Shown piece by piece: positions 1-6,986 of a stretch of DNA of 27,807 nucleotides. The DNA comes from UBA668 sp052034175 (GTDB taxonomy: Bacteria; Actinomycetota; Acidimicrobiia; Acidimicrobiales; Ilumatobacteraceae), in NCBI GenBank assembly GCA_052034175.1, contig JBPOIX010000198.1, positions 1 through 27,807 of the forward strand. The letters run 5' to 3'. Both the position numbers and the translations under genes were made by a program. Under the pieces are notes generated by a model, which saw nothing but the letters and a program-made list of their open reading frames with translations, was not told the DNA's origin and made no database searches. Positions within the stretch are counted from its first letter, which is position 1. Each line of letters starts with the position of its first letter.

Positions 1-60
1 CCGCGAAGACCACGCGGGTCGCGGCGAACAACGCGCGCAGGGCGGGGGCGACGCGGGCGG

Positions 61-177
61 CCTGGCGGGGGGCGGCGGGGCCGTGGGCGCCGGGGGGCGG
101 GGGGCCGGGCCGGCCGGGGGGGCGCCCCCCCCGCCCCCCCCCGGGGTGGGCTGGGGGGCCCCCGGGGGGGCCCCCGC
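61..177. other. G/C homopolymer-rich low-complexity stretch
   Basis: This stretch is almost entirely G and C in runs of 4 to 10 identical bases, with only a handful of T and no A. It lies beside the window edge and inside the reading frame of the next gene. The adjoining sequence from about 180 onward is ordinary coding DNA. The likeliest explanation is poor base calling or assembly at a contig end, so the N-terminal residues read from it should not be trusted. A genuine Gly/Pro-rich linker is the alternative. Confidence 0.6.
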
Positions 178-838
178 GGCGCTCGTCGGCGTGCTGCTCA
201 CCGCTGGCACTGCGGCTGCCGCGTCGGGTGCGCTGACGTCCGACGAACCGCCGACGGCCGGCTCGACCACGGATGCCCCGTTAGACACCACCGTCGACGG
301 CACCGTTCCCGGCACCGACCCGGACACGACGGACGGCCCCGCCACCACCGACAGCGTGCCCGGCACCGACGTGTCCACCCCGGACACGACGGGCGACACC
401 ACGACCTCTGAGGTGCAGGGCCCCGACGCCACCGGCCCGGCGGCCTACGGCCTGTGCACGGCATGGACGAACGGTGCGCCGAAGAACACGGACAACCCGG
501 CTTTCAGCGCCCTCGTAGCGGCTGCCGAGGCCGCCGGCCAGACCGTGGACGACTACTGCGCCGACGTGCTCGAGGACAAGCACTCGACCTCCACCTCCGT
601 CGACGATGACGATGACGATGAGGCCGACGACGAGGACGACGACGGCAACGGCAACTCGGGCCACGGCAACGGCAACGGCAACTCGGGCAACGGGGGCGGC
701 AACTCGGACGGCGACGACTCCGATGGCGACGACGCGGATACCGACGAGGCCGACGACGACACAGATCGCGGGAACCAGGGAGACAACGGGGCCGGCAACG
801 GCAACGGTGGCTCGAACGGCAAGGGTCAGGGCGGCTGA
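83..838 (+). CDS. Membrane-anchored acidic, Gly/Asn-rich hypothetical protein (N-terminus uncertain)
   Basis: I do not recognise a named family. The frame is open from the left window edge, so the real start may lie outside; GTG at 83 is only the first in-window candidate, and residues 1-33 fall in the suspect G/C-rich stretch. One hydrophobic segment (about residues 32-52) is followed by a Thr/Asp-rich linker. A compact module at about 120-165 has the pattern GLCTAWTNG ... NPAFSALV ... VDDYCADVL, with two cysteines that could pair. The tail is an extreme acidic and Gly/Asn repeat region (poly-Asp, then GNGNGNSG-like). The layout, one TM with an exported low-complexity domain, resembles actinobacterial proteins encoded beside ECF sigma factors, and the missing upstream part could be an anti-sigma domain. 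That role is an inference. A hairpin follows the stop. Confidence 0.6.
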   Translation: MGAGGRGAGPAGGAPPPPPPGVGWGAPGGAPAALVGVLLTAGTAAAASGALTSDEPPTAGSTTDAPLDTTVDGTVPGTDPDTTDGPATTDSVPGTDVSTPDTTGDTTTSEVQGPDATGPAAYGLCTAWTNGAPKNTDNPAFSALVAAAEAAGQTVDDYCADVLEDKHSTSTSVDDDDDDEADDEDDDGNGNSGHGNGNGNSGNGGGNSDGDDSDGDDADTDEADDDTDRGNQGDNGAGNGNGGSNGKGQGG

Positions 839-868
839 CCCGTGTCACGACCCTGAGCGGGCGGTACC

Positions 869-894
869 TCCGGTCCGGCATCCGCCGGACCGGA
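869..894 (+). terminator. Strong hairpin after the acidic membrane protein
   Basis: A 10-bp perfect stem, TCCGGTCCGG (869-878) and CCGGACCGGA (885-894), encloses a 6-nt loop. It is nested inside a weaker CTGAGC (853-858) / GCTCAG (902-907) pair. There is no T-tract, as is usual in high-GC actinobacteria. It sits between a stop codon and the promoter of the next gene, which fits a terminator. Confidence 0.5.
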
Positions 895-914
895 AGTGCC
901 GGCTCAGCGGTGGC

Positions 915-920
915 TACGTT
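915..920 (+). promoter_or_regulatory. Predicted -10 element TACGTT, leaderless start for the LLM oxidoreductase
   Basis: TACGTT matches the actinobacterial TANNNT -10 consensus and ends 6 nt before the ATG at 927. Transcription should therefore begin at or next to the start codon. No convincing -35 or Shine-Dalgarno sequence is visible. Confidence 0.5.
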
Positions 921-926
921 GACGCG

Positions 927-2003
927 ATGCAGCAGCTGAACGAACTGGCCTTCTACGGCCTTGCCGGTGCGCCCAACTCGCCCGCAGACCTCTTGCAGGA
1001 ATGCCGCGACGGCGAAGCGCTCGGCCTCGGCTCGGTGTTCCTCAGCGAACGCTTCAACATCAAAGAGGCAGTCACCCTCTCCGGCGCCGCCGCGGCGTGC
1101 ACCACGTCACTGGGCATCACCACCGGCGTCACGAATCACAACACTCGTCACCCTGTCGTCACGGCCAGCTACGCCACCACGATGCACCGTCTCACCGGCG
1201 GCCGGTTCGCGCTCGGCCTCGGCCGCGGGATGGACCGCATGTTCGACGCCTTCGGCCTGCCGCGCATCACCACCGCGGCGATGGAGGACTTCGCCGGCCT
1301 GATGCGCCGCCTGTGGCAGGGCGAGGTGGTGATGGGGCACGACGGCCCGGCGGGAAAGTGGCCGGTGCTCGCGCTCGACCCGGAGTTCCGGGAGGACATC
1401 CCCCTGCTGATGAGCGCCTTCGGGCCGCAGAGCCTGCGTCTGGCCGGCCGTGCCTACGACGCCGTGCTGCTCCACACGTTTTTCACCGACGAGACCCTGC
1501 AGCGCTGCGTGGCCACGGTGCGTCAGGCCGCCGAGCAGGCCGGCCGCGACCCGGCGCAGGTGCGCGTCTGGAGCTGCTTCGCGGTCATCGGGGATTGGGT
1601 GCCGGAGGACGTGCGCCTGAAGAAGACCGTTGGCCGGATGGCCACCTACCTGCAGGCGTACGGCGACCTGATGGTGCGGACGAACGGGTGGGACCCTGAG
1701 GTCCTGGCCCGCTTCCGCGCCGACCCGTTCGTGGCCGGTTTCCGCGGCGCCATCGACGGCAAGGCCACCACCAGCGAGCTGGAGCACGTGGCCACCCTGA
1801 TCCCCGAGGAGTGGCTGGCCGCGGCCGGCTACGGCTCGCCCGAACAGTGTGCGGCCGCGGTGCTGCGCCAGATGGACCTCGGGGCGGACAGTGTGATCCT
1901 CCACGGTGTGGCGCCCACCGAGCTGGCGCCGGTGATCGAGGCCTACCGCGCCCTGCGCCCCACCGCCCGCTTCGACCACCTCCCCGCCAACCCCGGCGCC
2001 TGA
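927..2003 (+). CDS. LLM-class (luciferase-like) F420-dependent oxidoreductase
   Basis: This 358-residue protein has the luciferase-like monooxygenase TIM-barrel pattern. An N-terminal strand (ELAFYGL) leads into GLGSVFLSERFNIKEA, then TGVTNHNTRHPVV, the signature LTGGRFALGLGRGMD, and a late GSPEQCAAAVLRQMDLGADSV stretch that closes the barrel. Length and order fit actinobacterial members that use coenzyme F420 to oxidise or reduce small organic substrates; the substrate cannot be read from sequence. The frame stays open upstream to about 606, but ATG 927 is preferred. It begins the conserved fold and lies 6 nt after a -10 hexamer, whereas the upstream extension is a Thr/Arg-rich shadow of the previous gene. 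The neighbours do not form an obvious pathway. An FMN-dependent homologue cannot be excluded. Confidence 0.88.
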   Translation: MQQLNELAFYGLAGAPNSPADLLQECRDGEALGLGSVFLSERFNIKEAVTLSGAAAACTTSLGITTGVTNHNTRHPVVTASYATTMHRLTGGRFALGLGRGMDRMFDAFGLPRITTAAMEDFAGLMRRLWQGEVVMGHDGPAGKWPVLALDPEFREDIPLLMSAFGPQSLRLAGRAYDAVLLHTFFTDETLQRCVATVRQAAEQAGRDPAQVRVWSCFAVIGDWVPEDVRLKKTVGRMATYLQAYGDLMVRTNGWDPEVLARFRADPFVAGFRGAIDGKATTSELEHVATLIPEEWLAAAGYGSPEQCAAAVLRQMDLGADSVILHGVAPTELAPVIEAYRALRPTARFDHLPANPGA

Positions 2004-2010
2004 CCACCGC

Positions 2011-2069
2011 TTTACGTAAAGGCTGTCGAGCTGCGACCTGGACCGAAGCTCGCCACTTCTTGACACAAA
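2011..2069 (+). repeat. 59-bp element, left copy
   Basis: It runs from the palindrome TTTACGTAAA (2011-2020) through GGCTGTCGAG to TTCTTGACACAAA (2057-2069), with exactly 36 nt between the two conserved ends. The second copy (3041-3099) has the same ends and the same 36-nt spacing on the opposite strand. By hand alignment about 45 of 59 positions match. An internal stem CGAGCT (2027-2032) / AGCTCG (2047-2052) can form. The palindrome supplies the stop codon of the minus-strand gene that follows. Confidence 0.75.
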
Positions 2070-2983
2070 CCGGGCGCCAGGACCTCGGCCACGCTGCCGA
2101 CCACGAAGTTGGGGGACAGGGCGACATGGTCGTAGGTGAACTGCAGCACGGTCAGACCTTTGCGCACCAAGTGGTTCACCCGCTCCGTGTCCCGGTTCAT
2201 CTGCGACCGGCTGCGGTGCCACCGATAGCCGAGAAGCTCCACCACCAACTGGACCTGCGGATAGAAGCAGTCGACTCGGATCATCCGCCCGTCAACCCGG
2301 CCCATCACCCGTTGCACCTCCGGCCGTGGCAGGCGGGCAGCCGCGGTGATCTCGAGGTACTTCCGCTCCAGCCATGAGTGGCCGCCCCGCGTCGTCTCGG
2401 ACCCCTCGATCACACCCAGCAGCTTGGGAATGCCGTAGCGGCCCTGGCTGCGAATCGCGGCGATCCGCTCCATCAGGTGGTCCTCCGTCAACAGCCGGTC
2501 CCGGAGGGCCCCGTCGAGGGCAGCCGTGAGGCGCTTCGGACCGAGATGACTCGAACAGTCGATGAGCGTGCGCACCGGGTTCGTGACGGGCAGGCCGTGG
2601 ATGAACACCCGATCCGCCAACGGCATCTCGCTGCTCGTGTGGACTCGAAGGTCGTGGCGGGCGACGAACGAGCCGCGTGGAATGAGGATGTGATAGGGCG
2701 CGCCGAACTCCGGGAAGTCGTCGAAGCGGTGCATCCCGCCCGCACTGTCCCGGGCCAGCCATGCGGTGGGGCGGATGTCGAGGAGGTGTGCCGCGGCGTC
2801 GTCCTCCGGCGTGAAGTCGGTGGTTGCGCTGCGCAGGGTTCGGGCACCGAACCGATCGAGGAGGCCGCTCGTGATCCAGCCTCGAAGCACGGGGTCGGCA
2901 ACGCCGGCCCGACGAGCCTGTTCCAGAAGGAAGGCTCCGTGCTGACCACGTGCGAGGGCATCGAGCCCGGCGTCGTTGGCCAT
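2012..2983 (-). CDS. AbiEi-antitoxin-like / DUF559 (Vsr-like PD-(D/E)XK nuclease fold) protein
   Basis: This 323-residue protein has two recognisable parts. Residues ~1-190 resemble the AbiEi-type winged-helix and middle domain (RAGVADPVLRGWITSGLLDRF; LPVTNPVRTLIDCSSHLG; ALRDRLL). Residues ~200-300 are a DUF559 / Vsr-like domain: E206 in SWLERKYL, D238 in IRVDCFYP, E249 and G252 in VVELLGYRWH, R264 in NRDTERVNHL, then VLQFTYDHV. These match the acidic catalytic positions of the PD-(D/E)XK fold, so DNA cleavage is plausible but unproven. Such proteins are common orphans in Actinobacteria and usually lack an AbiEii toxin; none is next to this one. The ATG at 2983 has a GGGGAG ribosome site. The last ~19 codons, including the TAA stop, lie within the left 59-bp element. 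Confidence 0.8.
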   Translation of the reverse strand: MANDAGLDALARGQHGAFLLEQARRAGVADPVLRGWITSGLLDRFGARTLRSATTDFTPEDDAAAHLLDIRPTAWLARDSAGGMHRFDDFPEFGAPYHILIPRGSFVARHDLRVHTSSEMPLADRVFIHGLPVTNPVRTLIDCSSHLGPKRLTAALDGALRDRLLTEDHLMERIAAIRSQGRYGIPKLLGVIEGSETTRGGHSWLERKYLEITAAARLPRPEVQRVMGRVDGRMIRVDCFYPQVQLVVELLGYRWHRSRSQMNRDTERVNHLVRKGLTVLQFTYDHVALSPNFVVGSVAEVLAPGLCQEVASFGPGRSSTAFT

Positions 2984-3040
2984 GGCTCCCCGTCCTATCG
3001 CCGGCCGGCCGTGGCCCCAACCCGGCCCGGCGGATCCGCC

Positions 3041-3112
3041 TTTGTGTCAAGAACCTGGACCCGTCGGCCCAGGTCCCGGGCCGACAGCGTTTACGTAAAG
3101 GCTGTCGAACTG
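3041..3112 (-). repeat. 59-bp element, right copy, with a second outward arm
   Basis: Read on the minus strand from 3099 to 3041 it has TTTACGTAAA (3090-3099), 36 nt, then TTCTTGACACAAA, mirroring the left copy. An internal hairpin forms from GTCGGCCC (3063-3070) and GGGCCGAC (3078-3085) around a 7-nt loop. The palindrome also has an arm on the far side: CGACAGC (3082-3088) and GCTGTCG (3101-3107) flank TTTACGTAAA symmetrically. The plus-strand sequence 3090-3112 matches 2011-2033 at 22 of 23 positions. The two copies can therefore be read as inverted 59-mers or as 23-bp direct repeats. The rest of the 2984-3159 gap shows no gene. Confidence 0.75.
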
Positions 3113-3159
3113 GGGGCACGGTTGGACGGGCGGGGTGGGGGCCGCGATGCTGGGGGCTG

Positions 3160-4290
3160 ATGTTCTTGGCACTGCGCGAGATGCGACGGGCGAAGCTGCG
3201 CTTCGGGCTGCTGGCGGGCGCAGTCGGCCTGTTGGTCTTCCTCATCCTCTTCCAGCAGGCGCTGCTCGGCGGGCTGATCAACCAGTTCATCGGCGCGCTG
3301 AAGAACCAGTCCGCCGACGTGCTCGTGTACAACGACCAGGCGCGCAAGAACGTGGAAGGCTCGATCATCCTGCCCGAGCAAGCCGCGGCCATCGCTGCAG
3401 TGGACGGCGTCGCCGCCGTCGGGCCGCTCGGCCAGGGCACCTTCACCGTCACCGCAGACGGGGGTGAGGACGACGCGGTCATCTTCGGCTACACGCTCGG
3501 CGGCCCGGGTGCGCCCACCAGCCTCAGCGCGGGGCGCCTGCCCGAGGCAGACGGTGAAGCCGTGGCCAGCGCCAAGGACGAGGAGGACGGCTTCGCAATC
3601 GGCGACACCATCACCGTGCTCGGCCCGGGCGGGACCCTCGAGCTCACCGTGGTCGGCCAGGCCGACGACCTCAACTTCTCCGTGGCCCCCACCCTGTTCA
3701 CGTCCTTCGACACCTTCGCCGCCGCCAAGCGGGTGCGCAACGGTGTCGGCCCGGAGGTCGAGGTGCAGCCGTCGCTGATGGCCATCGACGTGGCGTCGGG
3801 CGTGGCACCGCAGACGGTGGTCGACCGCATCGCCGCCTCGGTGGACGGGGTGGAGCCGCTCACCCGGCAACAGGCCGTGGACGGCTCGCCAGGCGTGGCC
3901 AGCGTGCGCTCCAGCTTCAGCGTGATCCTCGGCCTGTTCTACCTCGTCGTCCCGTTGGTCACCGGCCTGTTCTTCCTCATCGTCACCTTCCAGAAGGCGT
4001 CATCGCTGACCCTGCTGCGCGCCATCGGCGCCCCCGCCCGCGCCCTTGTCGGCAGCCTGTTCATCCAGGTGGTGGTGGTGATGGCGGCCGGCTCGCTGAT
4101 CGCCTTCGGCCTCTACGCGGCGTCGCTGCAAGGGGTGAAGAACCTCGGTGTCCGGGTGGAGATCACCCCGGTGGTCGTCACGTCGCTGGTGGTGCTGGCA
4201 CTGGCGCTGCTGACGTCGCTGGTGGCGGTTCGCCGGGTGCTGCGCATCGACCCGATCGAGGCCACGACAGGGGCGGGGGTGCACCTGTGA
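3160..4290 (+). CDS. ABC exporter permease, FtsX/MacB (DevC-like) type, first subunit
   Basis: This 376-residue protein has the four-TM FtsX/MacB layout. TM1 is near residues 14-36, followed by a large extracytoplasmic (MacB periplasmic-core-like) domain to ~residue 255. Three TM segments follow at about 258-285, 300-325 and 335-360, ending in the typical RRVLRIDPIEA cytoplasmic tail. It should pair with the next permease and the ATPase to move a hydrophobic compound, lipid or peptide outward, or to act mechanically on the envelope; the substrate is unknown. ATG 3160 is chosen because hydrophobic homology begins there, although the frame is open further upstream through the repeat. Its end overlaps the next gene by 4 nt (GTGA), indicating translational coupling. 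Confidence 0.88.
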   Translation: MFLALREMRRAKLRFGLLAGAVGLLVFLILFQQALLGGLINQFIGALKNQSADVLVYNDQARKNVEGSIILPEQAAAIAAVDGVAAVGPLGQGTFTVTADGGEDDAVIFGYTLGGPGAPTSLSAGRLPEADGEAVASAKDEEDGFAIGDTITVLGPGGTLELTVVGQADDLNFSVAPTLFTSFDTFAAAKRVRNGVGPEVEVQPSLMAIDVASGVAPQTVVDRIAASVDGVEPLTRQQAVDGSPGVASVRSSFSVILGLFYLVVPLVTGLFFLIVTFQKASSLTLLRAIGAPARALVGSLFIQVVVVMAAGSLIAFGLYAASLQGVKNLGVRVEITPVVVTSLVVLALALLTSLVAVRRVLRIDPIEATTGAGVHL

Positions 4291-5393
4291 GCCTGAAACT
4301 GCCCCTGCGCGAACTTCGCCGGCAACCGAACCGGTTCGTGGTGGCCACCGTGGTGCTGACCTTCCTTGCCACCCTGTTGCTCTTCCTCGGCGGCCTCCTC
4401 GACGGCCTGTACCTCGGCTCGACGGGTGCCATCCGTGCCCAGCAGGGCGACGCGATCGTGTTCTCCTCCACCGCTCGGGACTCCTTCCTCCGCAGCCGCA
4501 TCGACGCCGACACCCGTGCCGCGGTCGAGGGTGTGGAGGGGGTCGAGGCCGTGGGCGGGTTGGGGTTCGTGCTCCTCGGCGCCGCGGTGCCGGGGGAGGA
4601 CGACCCTGCGGACGTGGCGATCGCCGGCTATGAGCTGGCGCCGGCGGGCGTGCCGGACGTGGCCACCCTTGCCGACGGCGAGGGCATCGCCGACGACCGC
4701 CTGCAGGACCAGGGTGTGGGCCTGGGCGACACGATCCTCGTCGGCCCGCAGGCCGTGCCCGTCACCGTCGTCGGCTTCACGGAGGACACCGCCTACCTGT
4801 TGCAGGGCTCGGTGTGGGTGAACCTGCCGACGTGGCGCGCCGTGCAGAACGCCAACCGGCCGGATGCCGCGGTGGCGGACACCACGGTGCAGGCGCTGGT
4901 GGTGCGCGGCGCCGGCGGCGACCTGCCGGCCCGCATCGACGCCGCCACCGGTGGCGCCACACGCACCCTCACGGTGGACGCCGCCGTGCTGGCCCTGCCG
5001 GGCGTGGAGCAGCAGGAGTCCACCTTCAACCAGATCATCTACTCCACGCTCGTGGTGGTGCTGGCCGTGGTCGGCCTGTTCTTCAGCCTGCTCACCCTGG
5101 AACGCCTCGGCCTGTACGGGGTGCTGAAGGCCATCGGTGCCTCCAGCGGTCGCCTCTTCGTGGGGGTGGTCGTGCAAGCGGTCGTGGTCAGCACCGTGGC
5201 CTTCGTCGCTGGCTCGCTGCTGGCCATCGGCGCGGCGGCCGCTCTGCCGGCCAGCCTGCCCCTGCAGCTGGAGCCGAGCCGCTTCGTGTTCACCTTCGTC
5301 GCCCTGCTCGTGGCCTCCGTGCTCGGCAGCGCAATCTCCCTGCGACGCGTGCTGCGCGTCGACCCCGCCTCGGCCATCGGGACCGCGTCGTGA
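4287..5393 (+). CDS. ABC exporter permease, FtsX/MacB (DevC-like) type, second subunit
   Basis: This 368-residue paralogue of the preceding permease begins SLKLPLRELRRQPNRF, a typical cytoplasmic N-terminus. TM1 lies at ~18-40, followed by a long extracytoplasmic domain and three C-terminal TMs (about 250-272, 290-315, 325-350), ending SLRRVLRVDPASAIG. The GTG at 4287 overlaps the upstream stop, so the two subunits are probably made in equal amounts and form a heterodimer. The ATPase follows after 31 nt. Similarity to cyanobacterial DevC is in architecture only. The pair contains no ATPase domain of its own, unlike true MacB. Confidence 0.88.
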   Translation: MSLKLPLRELRRQPNRFVVATVVLTFLATLLLFLGGLLDGLYLGSTGAIRAQQGDAIVFSSTARDSFLRSRIDADTRAAVEGVEGVEAVGGLGFVLLGAAVPGEDDPADVAIAGYELAPAGVPDVATLADGEGIADDRLQDQGVGLGDTILVGPQAVPVTVVGFTEDTAYLLQGSVWVNLPTWRAVQNANRPDAAVADTTVQALVVRGAGGDLPARIDAATGGATRTLTVDAAVLALPGVEQQESTFNQIIYSTLVVVLAVVGLFFSLLTLERLGLYGVLKAIGASSGRLFVGVVVQAVVVSTVAFVAGSLLAIGAAAALPASLPLQLEPSRFVFTFVALLVASVLGSAISLRRVLRVDPASAIGTAS

Positions 5394-5424
5394 ACGCGCC
5401 CGCCGCTGGAAAGGACCTCCCTCG

Positions 5425-6114
5425 ATGACCGTGCTCGACATGCGTGACGTGCGCAAGGTGTACCGCAGCGGCGACGCCGACATCGTCGCCCTCGACCATG
5501 CCACCCTGCAGGTGAACCACGGCGAGATCGTGGCCCTGCTGGGCCCGTCCGGTTCCGGCAAGACCACCCTGCTGTCCATTGCCGGCGGCCTCCTGGCCCC
5601 CACGGCCGGCACCGTGGTCGTCGGCGGGCAGGACATCACCGGCTACGACGCCAAGCAGCTGACCGCCTTCCGCCGCGGCAACGTCGGGTTCGTCTTCCAG
5701 TCCGTCAACCTCGTGCCGTTCCTCACAGCGGAGGAGAACCTGCTGGTGGTGGACGAACTCGGCGGGGGGCGGGAGAAGACGGGCCGGGCGCGGGCGCGCT
5801 CCCTTCTCGGCGAGCTCGGGCTCGGCCATCGCACCAAGAACCTGCCCTCCCAGCTCAGCGGCGGCGAGCGCCAGCGCGTCGCCATCGGGCGGGCACTGTT
5901 CAACAACCCGTCCCTGGTGCTGTTCGACGAACCGACGTCGGCGCTGGACACCAAGCTCGGCGAGCAGGTGATGGAGCTGATCCGCACCGAGATGAAGGCC
6001 CGCGAGACGGCCGCCGTGATCGTCACCCACGACACGCGCATGACCCACTTCGCGGACCGCATCGTGCGCATCGTGGACGGCCGCCTCGGCGCCGAGGAGA
6101 CCGCGCTCGCGTAG
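5425..6114 (+). CDS. ABC transporter ATP-binding protein (DevA/LolD/MacB type)
   Basis: This 229-residue ATPase has every core motif: Walker A GPSGSGKTT (~39-47), Q-loop in GFVFQSVNLVPFLTAEEN, signature LSGGERQRVAIGRAL (~142-156), Walker B LVLFDEPTSALD (~164-175) and the switch histidine in VIVTHD (~196-201). The FVFQ..NLVPFLTA..N pattern is typical of the LolD/MacB/DevA family that serves FtsX-type permeases, which fits the two upstream genes. ATG 5425 is preceded by an AAGGA ribosome-binding site 7-8 nt upstream. It energises the exporter formed by the two permeases. The next gene lies 122 nt downstream behind a hairpin and a weak palindromic box. Confidence 0.93.
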   Translation: MTVLDMRDVRKVYRSGDADIVALDHATLQVNHGEIVALLGPSGSGKTTLLSIAGGLLAPTAGTVVVGGQDITGYDAKQLTAFRRGNVGFVFQSVNLVPFLTAEENLLVVDELGGGREKTGRARARSLLGELGLGHRTKNLPSQLSGGERQRVAIGRALFNNPSLVLFDEPTSALDTKLGEQVMELIRTEMKARETAAVIVTHDTRMTHFADRIVRIVDGRLGAEETALA

Positions 6115-6119
6115 ATGCT

Positions 6120-6133
6120 TGGGCCAAGGTCCC
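6120..6133. promoter_or_regulatory. Weak, degenerate DevR-like palindrome
   Basis: TGGGCCAAGGTCCC keeps the GTCCC half of the GGGAC-N4-GTCCC pattern seen at three other sites in this window, but its left half is poor. It lies about 110 bp before the ATG at 6237; a TATTGC hexamer at 6161-6166 could be a -10. This is the least certain member of the group. Confidence 0.25.
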
Positions 6134-6199
6134 TGTGCGCAGAGTCCTTGTGCCCTCAAGTATTGCGGGCGCGCGGCGCAGGCTGAGGCCAAGAACTGC

Positions 6200-6216
6200 G
6201 GGGCTTCGGAAGCCCC
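6200..6216 (+). terminator. Perfect hairpin between ABC ATPase and the LigA-like gene
   Basis: GGGGCTT (6200-6206) pairs with AAGCCCC (6210-6216) around a CGG loop. It may end the ABC transporter transcript, or sit in the leader of the next gene, whose ribosome site (AGGGAGGA) starts a few bases later. There is no T-tract, so attenuation versus termination cannot be separated. Confidence 0.4.
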
Positions 6217-6236
6217 ACACAGGGAGGACACCAACC

Positions 6237-6911
6237 ATGAAGCGACGCACACTCGACCTCGCCTTCAGCATCGGCGGCGCACTGTTCGCCGTCCTGCTGC
6301 TGGTCCTCGGCCTCGTGCTGGCCGACCAGGCGAGCTTCGCCGACGACTATGTCGGCAGGGAACTGCAGGCCCAGAAGATCACGTTCACCCCGGCCGACTA
6401 CCTCAGCGATAGCGAGAAGGCCGCCATGGGTGGCTGCCTCGTCACCTACGGTCAGGTCGATGGCGACACGAGCAAGGGCCAACTGTTGAGCGACGGCAAG
6501 ATGGCCGAGTGCTACGCCACCGCCTACATCGGCACGCACATGAAGGAAGACGCCGCCGAGACGGGCTACGAAGGGGCCACCTACGCCACCATGGGTTCGT
6601 TCGTGCGGCCCGGGAGCGGCCCGGACTCGATCCCCGACCAGATCGCCGCTGCCGAAGAGGCAGGCGACACGGCCATGGTGGAGGAATTGACGGCCAAGCT
6701 CGACGAGGCCAAGGGGCTCCGCACCACCCTCCAGCAGGGCGAGACCCTGCGTGGCCTGCTGCTCACGGTCTACGGCTTCAGCGTCTTCGGTGACAAGGCC
6801 GACCTGGCTGCCACGGTCTGCTACATCGCCGCCGCCCTCCTCCTGTTGCTCTCGATCGCCGGCTTCATCCACGCCATGACGAAGAGCGCCAAGGAGCACG
6901 TCATCGAGTGA
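6237..6911 (+). CDS. Two-TM conserved actinobacterial membrane protein (family often misannotated LigA)
   Basis: This 224-residue protein has an N-terminal TM (~residues 9-30) and a C-terminal TM (~187-208), with an extracytoplasmic domain between. The patterns SFADDYVGRELQAQKITFTP, YATAYIGTHMKE, TYATMG and the late QGETLRGLLLTVYGFSVFG match from memory a widespread actinobacterial family. That family is frequently labelled aromatic ring-opening dioxygenase LigA with no mechanistic support; nothing here resembles a dioxygenase metal site. Two Cys (in GGCLVTYG and AECYATA) could form a disulfide. ATG 6237 follows a good AGGGAGGA ribosome-binding site. Function is unknown; the position after the exporter may be incidental. 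Confidence 0.8.
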   Translation: MKRRTLDLAFSIGGALFAVLLLVLGLVLADQASFADDYVGRELQAQKITFTPADYLSDSEKAAMGGCLVTYGQVDGDTSKGQLLSDGKMAECYATAYIGTHMKEDAAETGYEGATYATMGSFVRPGSGPDSIPDQIAAAEEAGDTAMVEELTAKLDEAKGLRTTLQQGETLRGLLLTVYGFSVFGDKADLAATVCYIAAALLLLLSIAGFIHAMTKSAKEHVIE

Positions 6912-6926
6912 GTTCCCCCAACTCAC
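6908..6926 (+). terminator. Stem-loop overlapping the LigA-like stop codon
   Basis: GTGAGTT (6908-6914) pairs perfectly with AACTCAC (6920-6926) around CCCCC. The stem contains the TGA stop of the upstream gene. Together with the larger hairpin immediately downstream it makes a two-part termination zone. Confidence 0.45.
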
Positions 6927-6936
6927 GTTCGGCATG

Positions 6937-6967
6937 CCGGCCGGTGCGGGTCATCCGCACCGGCCGG
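6937..6967. terminator. 13-bp perfect bidirectional hairpin between convergent genes
   Basis: CCGGCCGGTGCGG (6937-6949) and its exact complement (6955-6967) enclose the loop GTCAT. It sits between convergently transcribed genes (plus-strand stop at 6911, minus-strand stop at 6987), which is where a shared terminator is expected. It has no T-tract. Confidence 0.6.
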
Positions 6968-6986
6968 TGCCGCGTCCGGGGTCGGG

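Noticed and set aside
606..926. Upstream extension of the LLM oxidoreductase frame
   Set aside because: The extension is Thr/Arg/Ala low complexity read from the overlapping acidic gene in another frame, and the conserved fold starts at ATG 927.
3022..3053. TTGACA inside the right 59-bp element as a -35 box for the DUF559 gene
   Set aside because: At 17 bp spacing the -10 position is GGCCGG on the minus strand, so no matching -10 exists. The gene has its own ribosome site near the ATG.
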